Shown: positions 24,252 through 35,516, counted from the stretch's first letter. The stretch: 64,000 nt of DNA from Symbiodinium natans (GCA_905221605.1 CAJNDS010001013.1:374001-438000), one strand, 5' to 3'. Notes: generated by a model from the sequence alone, not told the origin. Made by a program: numbers and translations.

Positions 24252-25879
24252 AGGGTTTAGGGTTAGGACTTTCATACCTTCGGTAGGCCTTATCGCGGAT
24301 CATCCACGATGTTGTCCACCTGCCGTACATCTACGGATGGGCCTCAGGTCTTCGATCCCTGAACCCCTAACACCTTAGAATCTGCGGCCCCAAGCCCTAT
24401 AAACCACTGATTCCCTGCGCTAGAACCCTTCAATCGGATTGATCTTCTGCTAAAGAAGAGGACAATGGACGCTAAACCTTGTAAACCCTAAACGTGGAAC
24501 AACCTGACCCCTTAGCTCGAAATCCCTGAACCCCTAAATATCCCGAACCCCCTAACACCGGAACCCCTAAGCCCTGAATGCCGATGAACTCCAAACCTTA
24601 TAAACCCTGAACCGTGAATCCTAAGCCCTGAACTGAACTATAAACCCCTCGCTCCAGCCGAAGACGCATGCGCTTGGATCGCTCTGGAGGGCAAGCTCCT
24701 GAAGCGTTTATAAGGTTTAGTGTGCAAAACTTCAGACCAAATTTCGGCAAAACCTGCAGCCGAGATCCGCAGCTTAAACCCTAAACTCACAAAAGCCGAC
24801 GCCCTAATTGTAAGCCTGAACACGAAGATGGACAAAGGATGCTGTTTTTTGCTACTTTGCTGCATGGCTTGGTAGCCAGCTGGAGGAGTTGAGTGGGCAT
24901 AAACATGCTGGACCCTTGCTTGCAGGGAAGGGTGGGCTGGGCCTAAGGCCTAAACCCTAAACCCTAAACCCTAAACCCTAGTTCCCAAAGCCCTGAGACG
25001 GAAACCCGAGGCAGAATCTGCAGTTCAAGAGCAATAATTCGCTGTGAGCTCCTACAAGGAGGTGCCAACCCGTAGTTGTTAGGCTTTTGTTGTGTTTTTA
25101 GGGGTTCCTGTATAGGTACTCAAAGGGGTCACGAAAACACCGAAATTTCCGAATGCATCTGCGTAGCTAAGCTCTGCAACACAAACCCTTTAAGCAGCAT
25201 ACCGCGAAAGCCAGCCTAGAGCCCATAATAAACCCTTTTGCTACCCCAACATGCATCACAAGTAGTCATAAGATCCATATTTAGGCTTTGTTTAGGGCAA
25301 AGCAGGTCTATTCCACAAAATCCGGTGAATCTCCAACGCTCAACTAGGTCCCTTCGGCCAGGACTGAAAAGGGACCTCTTGTCGCTTAACTTCGTTTTTG
25401 TCAGTGGACGAAAAACCCCAAACATCAACGCCTTCAATGAGCTCGGGGATCCCAAAAAAACAGCCCTCAACCCTCAACCCTCAACCCTAAACCCCTAACT
25501 AGAGCTCAATAAACGTACGAACTCCCAAGTGGCCACACGCTGTGGGGCACCGCCAGCGCTAATTGCAGCGTGGAGGGTGTCAGCCATGGCATTCGGCCGG
25601 CCCGTAGGGGGGGGGGGGGGGGGGGGGGGGGCTGGTGTTTTGAGTCTTTGGCAGGGGGCTTGGTATGCGAACGCCGCAATAATCATGATTGCCCCAAACC
25701 CTAAACCCTGAACCGTCCAAAACCCTAAGCCCGAGGCCCCGGCATATACCTAGGGTCCTCCTTGGGCTCAGCATGCTTGGACTGCTGCCTATTTTCCCTG
25801 TGCTCAGTGGCTGTCTTGGTGATTGAAATTTTCAGGAAGCCTAAACCCTAAACCCTAACCCCCAAACTCCAAACCACAA

Positions 25880-25940
25880 ACCCTAAACCTAAACCCTGAA
25901 CCCTAAACCCTAAACCCTAAACCCTAAACCCTAAACCCCA
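25880..25940. repeat. CCCTAAA array
   Basis: Heptamers, last seven nearly perfect. Confidence 0.9.
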
Positions 25941-26773
25941 ATGTGCACCAGCTCGTGAAAGCTGTGTGGCATGGCTTCTTGGATTCAAGATCTTTGCTTC
26001 GCTCCTTGTGGACCCTTAGACGTTTTCGAGGCAAAGCTCGAGTGGTGACCATAGCAGCTTGCACATGGCTGCGCGTGCAATGTAGATCGAATAGTTATTC
26101 TTATTGTTGTTTTGTGTTGTTTTTTTATGTTTTTTTTCTGAGGGGGGGGGGGGGTTATGATAGCATAGTTATGTAGGGACCGTAAGGGATTATTCTTAGT
26201 CTTTTCTCCGACCCCAATACTATGCCTTTCCGCCTGCCTGTCCGTGTGCTGGCCTCGGATGTACATCTTGCATGTGTGACCAGCATGTGCGGGCGCGCAC
26301 ACATGCATGTGAATGTTGGCATGGATGCCCATGCACTGCGTGTGCATGTGTGCATGCATTAGTTCTGTCGGTAGCAAAAGGGGGAAGTGGGGAGGCGAGG
26401 AGCTGTAGAGGTGGGGTGGCAGACAGACCAGGTTGCATGCAACTGGTAGGTAGCTGTAACTAGATAAGCGAGGAGGTACCCACGATTTGTGTAGTGATGT
26501 AGTTATCATGTAGCTATGCTAACACACATGCATATTATGGCAGCATGCACGTCTAGAGTCGCGCCCGATTAACAAGAAAAACTGAACTACAAAAAGCGGG
26601 GGGTCTCCGAAATTACAGGTACCTTCTTCGGGGCCCTGTTGCAAGGGAATCCTACTATTTGGGGGTCCATATCATTGTGCCCTTCTTTTCGTTAACCCCC
26701 AGATCAACTCTGGACTCTCAAAGAAGCACCAGGCCAGCCTGTGTCCTGCCCTGCTGGCCACCTTACTGAGAGT

Positions 26774-26911
26774 ACTTGGAGGTTCATGGTAATTACTAAC
26801 CAATTATAACTGTACTTACCCACTTATACGCCCTTAAGTGCCCTAATCTGGGTTTAAGTACAGTTACAAGTACAGTTATAATGGGTTAGTAAGTACCATG
26901 AAGCTACAAGT
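26774..26911. mobile_element. Family A element
   Basis: 138 bp; left end ACTTGGAGGTTCATGG, right end CCATGAAGCTACAAGT. The unique sequence to its left is open on the plus strand (SGLSKKHQASLCPALLATLL). Confidence 0.83.
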
Positions 26912-28040
26912 ATAGCGGCGAGCTGCAAGAGTCCAGGATTTCGGGGTTAGGGTATATGGCCATGACCAAGTTGCTTGCTGTAGTACCCACCCCCCCATTC
27001 CCCCCCTACCCTCCCCCACCCCACCCGGCAAAAAAAACAAAATCTACAAGGAAGCAAGTCGTAAGCCCCCCCCCCCCCCTTCCCCCCCGGTTTGGGCTTC
27101 TAGCATCATAACTCAAGTCAGCCGCTCCTGACTACAAGAGCCCCACACCCCTTAAGGAGACTACCTGAGGTCGTGACAGGAGACACACACACAACAATAT
27201 AGTCGAATTAATAGTTCGTCTCATGAGTCCTTAAGTGCTGCAAAAACCGCAGGGTTTAGGGTAATTGTTTGGGTTTGGGATTTTTCGGGTTTAGGGTTTA
27301 GGGGTTTAGGGGTTTAGGGGCTTAGGGGTTTAGGGGTTTAGGGGTTTAGGGGTGGGGTGGTGGGGTGGAGGGTTTAGGGGTGTAGGGCCTTGTTTAATTA
27401 GGGGTTTGGGGTTTTAGGGTTTGGAGGTTTAGGGGTTGAGGGTTTAGGGGTGTAGGGCCCCTGGTACACCCTGAGGCGGACAAGCTGAGTGACCAGCTCT
27501 CACGCCGGCTTGCCTGGAGGATTCGTAGGCTTTAGGTCTAGGCGTCTGTAGCCGGGGTTGAGGGAAACCCTAAGCCCCTAAGCCCTAAAACCTAAACCCT
27601 TACTCTGAGGGTCTCAGGTGAGTTCAGGTTTCTTTGATCAACTGATCTTGCAATTCAACGTGTAGTCTTTCCAAACCCCTCAGATCCTTCCATTCTGATG
27701 GGGTCGGCGGCTGAAGACACCCCAAAGCCACAAGCCTAAACGCAAGGTGCGCGAACCCCAAAGCCCTCCAGAAGCTTCCCATCGTAAGGAACCTACCCTA
27801 AACCCGAAACCCGAAGCCCTAAACCCTAAACCCTGAACCTTAAACCCTAAGCCTGTCTTGGGCGGGGGCGGGGGGGGGGGGGGGGGCATCCATCCATTAC
27901 AGAATCTGTTAAGGTGCCACGGATGGGTGCATGAGTTAGACGAACCAATCGCCGTACCATGAAAAAGCCCGTATCAATAAGCAAAATACAGTCTAAGTTA
28001 CAAAGGCCCACTAGTATGTGATATGTCAATTTGAACCAAC

Positions 28041-28132
28041 CCCTAAGGGTCCATGTACCTGTATAGTATATACTTGGGCCCTAAAGCTACGATATGGGAA
28101 CCCCTTTAAGGCCAAAGTATATACGATATAGG
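28041..28132. mobile_element. Family B element, right end lost
   Basis: Left end intact, truncated after TATATACGATATAGG. Confidence 0.85.
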
Positions 28133-28445
28133 TTGTGTGCCTCCCTTGACTCTACTTGGTATGGGAAGGTGGCTCCAAATTGTAGGATCCAAGGGCTGTG
28201 GATGTTTGCAATGAATGAAATGGACTTTGGTCTGGGGCTGCGAAGCAACGGTTAGGCATACTCAATCCTAAATTCGAAATTTGTGGGGATGGAGTGATTG
28301 AAGCTTGCTCCAGGTAAACCCGGGAACTCGGAAGCCCCGAACCCCTGAAACCCCTAATTGATTGCGCCCCACGTTAGGCGTCCATTTGGCAATAGCTCCT
28401 TGAAGACCTACAGTTGCAACTCTATATGAATGAATATGTCATGAG

Positions 28446-28468
28446 TATATATATATATATATATATTA
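28446..28468. repeat. AT dinucleotide repeat
   Basis: About ten AT units, followed by CATA units. Other simple repeats: CA at 17365-17382, GT at 18560-18583, AAT at 32027-32052, ATT at 62640-62700. Confidence 0.88.
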
Positions 28469-28629
28469 TACATACATACATATTTAGATGTATATTTAAA
28501 AGGCAAACTTAACCCTACACCCTGAACCCTAAGCCCCTAATGATTGTGGTAGGCCCCCATACTTCCCCGTTTCAAACCAGTATCGCTGTACCGGGATCTC
28601 AAGGGGCTAACCGTAGCTCCTAAAGCCTT

Positions 28630-28745
28630 TCTTGGAAGTTCATTTGGGTCGTCAGAAGTAGGGTTGTAAGTATGGAAACTATACTAGTAATCCCGTTTAG
28701 GGTACTTGTAACCCTACTTACAACTACCCAAAAGAGTCTCCAAGT
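28630..28745. mobile_element. Family A element
   Basis: Ends CTTGGAAGTTCATTTGGG / CCCAAAAGAGTCTCCAAG. Flanks the candidate exon at 28745-28869. Confidence 0.8.
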
Positions 28746-28869
28746 TGGTCTACCCATGACTGCGGCAACGGCACCGCCGAAAGAAAGGGAGGCCCCGCAG
28801 AACTGGCAGAACTTGAAATCGGGCTTGGTCCTCAGGCCGGAACAACGACACGTACGGCAAAGACCTTAA
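28745..28869 (+). CDS. Candidate exon after a family A element (41 codons with stop)
   Basis: Starts right at the 3' end of element A at 28630-28745 (acceptor CTCCAAG) and reads PMTAATAPPKEREAPQNWQ and LVLRPEQRHVRQRP to TAA. If the element is an intron (28638-28744), the frame continues from VAPKAFLG before it in phase 1. Unknown function; in-phase joining is weak evidence because several phases were possible. Confidence 0.3.
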
Positions 28870-29387
28870 AGAGTCGAATCCCGAAATCCATTGCGTCGTC
28901 TAGGCTTTCAGGGGTTTCCCAAGCCCTATAGGGGGGCCTTGGCCCCGAGTTACAGGGGCCCTGCGCCCAGGCCCCAAAGCCCTGCTTCACTTGGACCACA
29001 CAGCAGCTAAGTAAAAAGTTCGCCCCGGCTTGGCTCTAGACCTGCAAGCCTCTAAGGTCTCTCAGGCCAACGCCTACTTATTTAGGGTTTAGGGTTTAGG
29101 ATTTAGGGTTTAGGGTTTAGGCACGAGGAAACAGTTCTCCTGGTTCGCATCTCAAGAACCATGACTCGACTCGTCTAGGAGCTCTTGCACCCCCAGAATA
29201 TAACGGGCGTAACTAGGCCATTGGCTGTTGGGTGAGATTTTTACTTCTTTAGGGTTTAGGGTTTAGGGTTTATTGTGTGTTTTGATTGTTTTTTGGGGGA
29301 AGGGGTTGGTAAACTACCAACGCCAAACAATGCGGCTTAGCACTCTTAGCATTGGGACTGAGGGATTCCCCTTGTTTTGGCCTTCCT

Positions 29388-29505
29388 AAACCCTAAACCC
29401 TAAACCCTAAACCCTAAACCCTAAACCCTAAACCCTAAACCCTAAACCCTAAACCCTAAACCCTAAACCCTAAACCCTAAACCCTAAACCCTAAACCCTA
29501 AACCC
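29388..29505. repeat. CCCTAAA array, about 17 copies
   Basis: Perfect run. Faces the TTTAGGG array 29643-29705 across a GC-rich spacer (the candidate exon at 29553-29620). Confidence 0.94.
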
Positions 29506-29552
29506 AAGACCCTAAACCCTGAACTCTGAACGCTGAACCCTACGGCCCCGAC

Positions 29553-29620
29553 TCTCCACCGCAGAAGGGGCAGAATCGCGGTTGCGGGTTGCCCTGGCTG
29601 CGGGGTCGCTTGAAAGGCTT
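29553..29620 (-). CDS. Candidate exon with a CxxC knuckle (zinc-ribbon-like)
   Basis: 68 nt between acceptor CTGAAG and donor GA|GTCGGGG, reading PQPRFCPFCGGE. The CPFCGG knuckle is typical of small zinc ribbons, but only one CxxC pair is visible. It lies between a CCCTAAA array on its left and a TTTAGGG array on its right. The plus strand is also open with a good acceptor, so strand and coding status are uncertain. Confidence 0.3.
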
Positions 29621-29642
29621 CTTCAGATTGAGTCGAGTCGCC

Positions 29643-29705
29643 TGCAGGGTTTAGGGTTTACGGTTTAGGGTTGAGGGTTTAGGGTTTAGGGTTTAGGGTT
29701 TAGGG
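29643..29705. repeat. TTTAGGG array
   Basis: Right-hand partner of 29388-29505. Confidence 0.92.
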
Positions 29706-30759
29706 TGTCTATGATTTCGGGTGTGTGTGCTCTCGCTTTTGTTCTCTGTATGTCTAGGGGGCTCTGATACGCCTCGTTTGAGCCTTTTCGGGTGTTCAGG
29801 CCGCTATGTTTTGAGGAGTCGGCCAGTGGGCGTGCCAGGATTCTACAAGCCATACGAAGTAGGGCATTTACATTGCTGCTCGGTGAGTGTATATGGCTCC
29901 TTACAGAACGTATTGGTGTGTAAGTGTAAATTTTGAGCGTCCTGTGAAAAAACCTTCGAAATATAAACCCAACCTCAAGTCGTCGGCACCTTTGGGCTAC
30001 ATGTGCTTGCCTCCAATCGCGATTTGCGGAAAAATTCTCGGAGAATGACCCTCCCAACTTACAATTCAGGCCTCCCCTCATTCTACTAAACCCTAACCCC
30101 CTAAACCCTAAACCCTAAACCCTAAGCCCTAAACCCTAAACCCGAAACGCTAAACCCCATGTTGAGGAACTTCGAATCTGAGTTGTCATTGCTAGAGCAC
30201 AACTTGGGACCCTACCAGCGCTGCGGCTTGGTAGCCCAGGAACCAGATAATAGTCCCTAAACCCTTACGCCCTAAACCCTGAACCCTGAACCCTGAACCC
30301 TAAACCCTACACCAGAAACCCTAAACCCTAAACCCTACACCCTAAACCCTACACCAGAAACCCTAAACCCTAAACCCTAAACCCTAAACCCTGAACCCTA
30401 CGCCCTAAACCCTAAGATCCGGCCCACCACCGGGCGATAAAGACAACCCTGAATCCAAAGATCTCAGTGACAGGGCCTCTCCCCCGCCCCCTTTGCCAGC
30501 GGACCTTGCTTCAGAGCAACCTAGGCCCTACACCCTAGACCTTAAAACATGCACCCAAGACCCTAAAATATCACGCTTTAGGGCTGTCGGCGGGCTTAAC
30601 TAGGTACAAGGTGCTGGTGTGCCTGCAGAATTGTACGCACTTTCGTAGTTTCGGGGTTTAGGATTTCAGGGGTGCAGAACTCAAGGGCACATGTGAGCAT
30701 GCGTGAGTCTGGCCAACCCACCACAAGACCGCCCACTTAAAACTCTCAGGGTTTTTGAG

Positions 30760-31060
30760 GCTCCTTGCGTACCTCTTGCGACGCAACACCTTATGGTCGA
30801 AGCACCATCACGCACACACATGCTGACCCAGGGCGACAATACTGTTTCAATCGCGCATCCTCGGTTCGGACACGCCAACCCGGAGGGTCCGTGTACCTAT
30901 ATAGTATATACTTGGGCCTTCAAGGGGTTCCCATATAGTAGCTTTAGGGCCCAAGTATATACTACATAGGTACATGGACCCTTAGGGCAAGCAACCCGGT
31001 CACGAGCCGAGACACGTTCTACGAGTCAGAACAAGTGTGGGCTCACGTCAGTGCTGAAAG
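30760..31060 (+). CDS. Candidate exon pair flanking a family B element (30760-30886 and 30986-31060)
   Basis: The first part reads VPLATQHLMVEAPSRTH and VSIAHPRFGHANPE and stops at AGG|GTCCGTG, the left end of element B. The second begins after CCCTTAG at its right end and continues in phase (QATRSRAETRSTSQNK). The minus strand is closed over the second part in all three frames. Unknown protein. Fits the idea that B is an intron with GT inside its left end and AG at its right end. Confidence 0.35.
30882..30987. mobile_element. Family B element
   Basis: 106 bp, nearly identical arms. Lies between two candidate exon parts in matching phase. Confidence 0.9.
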
Positions 31061-31142
31061 CCCTAAACCCTAAACCCTAAACCCTAAACCCTAAACCCTA
31101 AACCCCAACATGTCATGCAGGGTGGGCCCCCGAACTACAGTT

Positions 31143-31463
31143 GAGCAACCTATCACGCACGATATGGTACATGTAAACTCAACTTCGGGCTCTTATACAT
31201 CTCTCTGCTTGTACTAGGGCGACCCTGTACCTCCTACAAACACCAACTCCGCAGGATCTTCTTACGGGGAGTATACTGCCTCTGGCGGGCACGTGTCCGC
31301 AAGACCTATTCTGAGCAGAGAATCCACGTTGCAAACGGCCACAGCACGTGCAGGAGCAGGGTTTCGGGCAATGTCTACCATGCTGCGACAGTGGGCGCGG
31401 TTGCAACGCAAAAGCAACTCAGATGGGGATCCCTGCACATACATATGTATATATATATATAGA
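31143..31463 (+). CDS. Candidate open stretch, unknown (about 106 codons, no early ATG)
   Basis: Plus-strand frame open from a TGA at 31140 to a TAG inside the AT repeat near 31461. Reads LYISLLVLGRPCTSYKHQL, RRIFLRGVYCLWRARVRK and NVYHAATVGAVATQKQL. No family recognised. The minus strand carries competing 75-87 codon frames, so chance is a real possibility. Confidence 0.25.
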
Positions 31464-32177
31464 GGGTGTGCAGCACAAGGGGTTGAGGGTTTAAGGTTAG
31501 GGTCCCCCCGGAACCTCGGAGGCAATAAAGGGCATTTGTCTCGTCTTCGGCTCTATTTGACTTGCAGAGGGGTTTGAATTCTAGCAGAACAAGAAAAGCG
31601 AGGGCGGATAAGCCCTAAGCCCTGAAGCAAAAGCCCTGAAAGCTGGGCAGAGTGGACTCCGCCTCAGAACACTGCAACGAAGTTCACCAAACCCTTGCCC
31701 ACGGGCCCCCGGCTTCAGGGCTCAGGCTGTGCGATGATCCATACACTTCCGAGACCCACATGAGAAGGGTTTTTGGTCGCATTGTGGGCACGGGCGTAGT
31801 GAGACCCTAAACCCTATACTCCACACCCTAAAGCCTCGGCCCATGCCGTGCGCGTGGCATCCCATCAATTTGAGGGTTTCGGGCTCCGAGTCTCTGGCGG
31901 CTTCCCACCCTTCTTGCCTGGAGATGGACTAGGGGATGTAGGGCTTTGGGTTTAGGGCTTCAGTGTTCGGGGTTCGGGCTTGGGGTCTGGGCTTGGTGCA
32001 ATCTCTTGCTAGGGCGGGAACGATAATAATAATAACAATAATAATAATAAGAACCATAAGAAGAAGCATGATAATAAGAATAATGATAGTAATAGGGTTT
32101 AGGGGGGGGGTGATGCTAGTATACTTACAACGGGACCATGAGAAAATACTATTAGTAGTTATTCCGACCCCTCTACT

Positions 32178-32395
32178 ACTTGGAGGTTCACGGGTAGGTG
32201 CAAGTAGGGTTATAGGTATGGTAACTATAGTGTTCGCGCCTAGGATGGCCCTTAACACCCTCTGAAAAATCATTCCTGCAGATGATCCTCTTAAACCAAA
32301 TAAGGGAACATACGGAATGTCCCAAGGGCCTACCTAGAACCCGATTCGGGTACTTGTAACCCTGCTTGCGCGTAAAAAACTAACCATGGCCTGAC
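32178..32395. mobile_element. Family A element interrupted by a family D element
   Basis: Left end ACTTGGAGGTTCACGGG; the inner arms resume after a 99 bp insertion (32239-32337); right end worn. Confidence 0.75.
32239..32337. mobile_element. Family D element nested in family A
   Basis: Ends CTAGGATGGCCCTT / AAGGGCCTACCTAG. The second copy is at 56955-57050. Confidence 0.78.
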
Positions 32396-33040
32396 TCCAC
32401 CACCCCGGGCGGCGTGGGCCCTGCAGCAGGAGAGACTCGGAGGCCAAGATTTGGCTTTAAGGGCTTAGGGGTTTCGGGGTTACGAGGTTTAGAGGTTTAG
32501 GGGGGGGGTTTGGGGGGTTTAGGCGGTGGAGGTGGTTTAGGGTCTCGGGTTTGCCAGTAGGGCCTGCTTCGTCAGAAGTAGGGTGATGAGGGCCCCAGAT
32601 TGGGCTATAAGTCTTAGAATGTAGCATATGTCTCCTCTACCTAAGGTTAGGCAAGCAAGGGTGCCCCCCACGTGTAGGGATTTAGCCAAATGAGAATATC
32701 TCACTGGGAAATAGCTTCATCATTCACGTGTAAATAAATATGCGGCTTCGGAAATTCGTTCAAACAATTACAAAGCTTGTATCAAGAATACATGCTCCTT
32801 AGCAGCATCATGACAACCCCCATGCATCTTGCGGAAGATTCCTTAGTCAAGCTGGTTTGGAAGACCAGTAACCAAGGTTTTGCCATCCAATCCTCAAGAC
32901 GAAAAGTCCAACAGCAAGTGCCCTAGAGAATCAATGACAGTTCGCTTTTTGCAAGTACGTAATTTGGTGGCTTCAAAGAACATCAAATAAGGAACTAGGT
33001 AGCCTGGTACCCAGTTCCACCAAGTTGTAGCTAGAATTGG

Positions 33041-33071
<31 letters not shown>

Positions 33072-33221
33072 CTGCGCAGCAGCTGCTTGTCGCATGTCTT
33101 CCCGGTCAACGAGCAGCCTGTGCCTGCAGGAAAGCTGCTGTAGCCGCCCCTGGGAGGACGGTTTGCCAAGTTGTGTGCAGGGCTTTCGCGTAAAACCGTA
33201 CATGCCAAAGGCCCCAAGCCA

Positions 33222-33333
33222 AATGGGTGGTTGTCAAAATTATGGGCCCTTTTTGTGTCCCTACTTTCATACGGCACCTAAGATTTATGTAGGGTACCCC
33301 AAAAGGGATCATAGTTTTGACAACCACCCAAAT
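33222..33333. mobile_element. Palindromic element Q
   Basis: TGGGTGGTTGTCAAAATTAT ... ATAGTTTTGACAACCACCC; arms of about 20 bp, single copy. Confidence 0.78.
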
Positions 33334-33428
33334 GCCCGTAGATCCCCCCTGTCATTAACTTGTACTTCCCTTCAGGGCGCACAGCGACAAGATTCAAGCC
33401 TATCATTATCTTAAGGGATAATCCTTTA

Positions 33429-33474
33429 CCCTAAGGGTCCATGTACCTATGTAGTATGTACTTGGGCCCTAAAG
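33429..33474. mobile_element. Family B left half
   Basis: CCCTAAGGGTCCATGTACC to TTGGGCCC, then unrelated sequence. A shorter remnant is at 40968-40985. Confidence 0.75.
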
Positions 33475-33734
33475 GTTAAGGGATACTCCCTTAATTGTTT
33501 AGGGTTTAGGGTTTAGGGATTTCATCGGATATTCCAGAATTCAGGGGTATGGGAGGTCCCTGGGTAAGACCTCAACACCCTGCGTCCTCACAAAAATAGC
33601 TCACCAAGCTCCCAAGCTCAGCTCCCCTAAACCCAAAGCCCTAAACCCTAACCCTAAGCCCTAAGCCCTAAACCCTGACGACCTGCAAACCCAAAAGGCC
33701 CAAAACACCTTGATCCTAAACCCGTGAGAAGGAC

Positions 33735-33862
33735 GGGGGGGGGGCGGGGGGGGGGGCGGGGGGGGGGGGGGCAGTGGGGGGGGGGCGGTGGGGGGGGGGG
33801 GTGGGGGGGGTGGGGGGTGGGGGGGGGGGGGGGGGTGGGGGGGGGGTGGGGGGGGGGGGGGG
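33735..33862. repeat. G-rich tract (about 125 bp)
   Basis: Runs of 6-13 G split by single T, C or A. Strong quadruplex potential on the plus strand. Confidence 0.93.
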
Positions 33863-34051
33863 CAAGCCTCTCCCTCGTTTGTTTGGTAATTGTGTAGCTT
33901 TTTATAGGCCCGGTTTAGAACGTTTAGGGTTTCCAGGGTTTCGGGCTTATCAGGCTTGTGGGGGTTAGAGGGGTTGTGTAGTTTATAAGGTTGAAGGTGT
34001 TCGGAACCCATGAGAGTAGGAAGGAGGATGGAGCCGCGCCTGCAAAACGCC

Positions 34052-34152
34052 ATATCTTCCAAAATTGCTTCATTTAGGAATCCTTTAATTGTCTGTCGAC
34101 TATCCTGGTTTTTTTAAGGCGTATTTCCTCAGCTCAGCTATTTCGGAAGATG
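34052..34152. mobile_element. Family S element
   Basis: ATATCTTCCAAAATTGC ... ATTTCGGAAGATG; second copy overlaps the end of the NMNAT gene. Confidence 0.65.
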
Positions 34153-34360
34153 TTTGGGGCATTGCGGGCAAATCAGCAAGTGTTTTTTCTCTGGCACACG
34201 TCAGGCATTAACTGCATTGCCACCCTCAAGCGCAACTAGGCCCCCGAAACTCAAAACCCAAAAACCTAAACCCTAAACCCTAAACCATAAAACCTAAACC
34301 AATAAGTACACAAAAATAACTATCCCTCGGGCCGCGTGCCTACCCAGGAAAACACCCCCC

Positions 34361-34473
34361 AGATCTTCCAAAAGAGCTAACTTCGGAAGAGGCCTTAAAC
34401 TCACGACAAACAACCCCACATATGGTTCTTGTATGAAATTTCCCCTAGTTATAAGCTACTTTGGAAGATCTAG
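34361..34473. mobile_element. Family S element overlapping the NMNAT stop codon
   Basis: AGATCTTCCAAAAGAGC ... GCTACTTTGGAAGATCT. The last codons and stop of NMNAT (LDLPK, 34456-34470) lie in its right arm, so the present C-terminus may have been set by the insertion. Confidence 0.7.
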
Positions 34474-35516
34474 GCCCAGGAGCCCTAAGACCTCGGGATG
34501 TAAAGCTCGGTGGAGGTAGCTCCAGGCGTCTATCACGGCTGCCTCGGGCAGACGCGCAGCCTGGAGGAGCACCTCCTGGGCCTTGCGCACGGCTTTTGAG
34601 CTGAAGTCGGGAATCGCACCCGCCTCCTTAGTTGTCCAGTAGCTATAAGGGAACTTAAGGGATAACCTTTTGGGAATTACAAGGGGACTACATTACACCA
34701 AAAAGGTTGTAAAGGCTTTATACTCTACTGCCAAGCCTCCACTTCCAGGAGATGAAAGGAAGGGTGAGGCCGGAACTCGGCTGCCACGATTTGCTTGGCA
34801 ACCTGGGCGGTGTCGTCCTCATCTTGCCGGCAGGTGATGAGGGCCGGCGTGCGCACAGTCTGAGGGCATCTCACCTATTCGGAACTTGGAACCCTAGCAA
34901 AACTTACAACTTGAGCTGTTTCTTAGGAAGTATACTACCCAAACAAAATGAACATTATTACCAAGTATCCCTAAGTCACCAGGTAGTCGGAGCCATAGAC
35001 GGGAAGGATGGCCAAGTCGCGTGCAAAGTCGAAGTCCACGGGGCCCAAGTGCTCGAGAGCACCACGCAGTCGCATGTCCAAGCAGGGCCGCATCTGGTCT
35101 GCGGTCCGCTGTCCACTGGCAAAGCCAAAGGGAACAACGCAAGTGAGTGGATCAGAAAGTGATGCAGCTTCGCACATGAAGACCCTCTCCTTAAGGCTGA
35201 TGGCCTGAAAGCCAAGCTTCCGGTTCACATAGGACTCACTTGACGGCGCTAGGGCGAAGCCTACGACGACCACCGCGCGGCCTGCCACGGAACGAACTTG
35301 CTCTACAAGTTCTTTGGAGCGACGCAGCATCTCGGTGTGCCCGCGATGTACAGGATTGAGCGCACCCGACAAGACCAGCACGACAAACAAGCGATCCTCG
35401 CGGCTTGAAGACAGGCAGCGAGCAACCTCTGTAACAACTTTGTCGCAGTCCCAAGCAGACGTTGTTCCCTTGCCTTTGCCTTTCTTGCCCTTGCCTTTGT
35501 GGTGCCCCTTCCCCAT
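34456..35516 (-). CDS. NMNAT: NMN/NaMN adenylyltransferase-like protein, three exons (35516-34980, 34859-34743, 34626-34456)
   Basis: Likely joins ATP to nicotinamide or nicotinate mononucleotide to make NAD or its deamido form. Spliced product is about 274 residues, close to the family's usual size. Exon 1 (179 codons) starts at the ATG at 35516, opens with a K/G/H-rich tail, then a hydrophobic strand and the nucleotidyltransferase signature GALNPVHRGH (about residues 51-60), then the stretch that matches family members around SYVNRKL, and ends at VYGSDYL. Exon 2 (39 codons) holds PALITCRQDEDD and FHLLE. Exon 3 (56 codons plus stop) holds FSSKAVR, matching the family motif SSTxxR with K in place of T. 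Both junctions are phase 0 with GT donors (34979-34978, 34742-34741) and AG acceptors. An upstream in-frame TTG at 35534 is less likely as start; an AG just 5' of it could be a splice or trans-splice acceptor. Family call is strong; exact substrate is inferred. Confidence 0.8.
34627..34742 (-). other. NMNAT intron 2 (116 nt, GT-AG), related to a dispersed element
   Basis: Phase 0 intron with an internal inverted repeat (AACCTTTTGG / CCAAAAAGGTT on the plus strand). Blocks TGTCCAGTA, ACCTTTTGGG and TAAAGGCT recur in the same order at 40269-40375, far from this gene. Read on the coding strand it also shares the AGAGTA...CCTTTTTGGT layout of family H. This is the best single case here of an intron that is also a dispersed repeat. 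Confidence 0.65.
34860..34979 (-). other. NMNAT intron 1 (120 nt, GT-AG)
   Basis: Phase 0 intron. Near its 5' end it reads ACTTGG, then GTTCAT, then TGGGTAG, and near its 3' end TTCCAAGT. This is the order of motifs seen at the ends of family A elements, so the intron may be a worn family A copy (inference). Confidence 0.65.

Larger units (their letters stand above)
23307..29380. other. Region note: elements and plain sequence
   Basis: Apart from the listed repeats, 24260-24640 and 25010-25500 are heptamer-poor unique DNA with overlapping frames on both strands and no recognised domain. 26150-26560 is GT/CA-rich plain sequence. Confidence 0.4.
31464..34051. other. Region note: mostly plain sequence
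   Basis: Contains the nested A/D element, an AT-richer gene-less stretch at 32560-33030, poly-G, element Q and the G-rich tract. The piece 33070-33210 is open in several frames on both strands. Confidence 0.4.

Noticed and set aside
33661-34062. 133-codon minus-strand frame with poly-proline
   Set aside because: Translation of the G-rich tract and telomere-type repeats.
34752-35208. Plus-strand frames of 66-136 codons
   Set aside because: Shadows of NMNAT exon 1 and exon 2 on the opposite strand.
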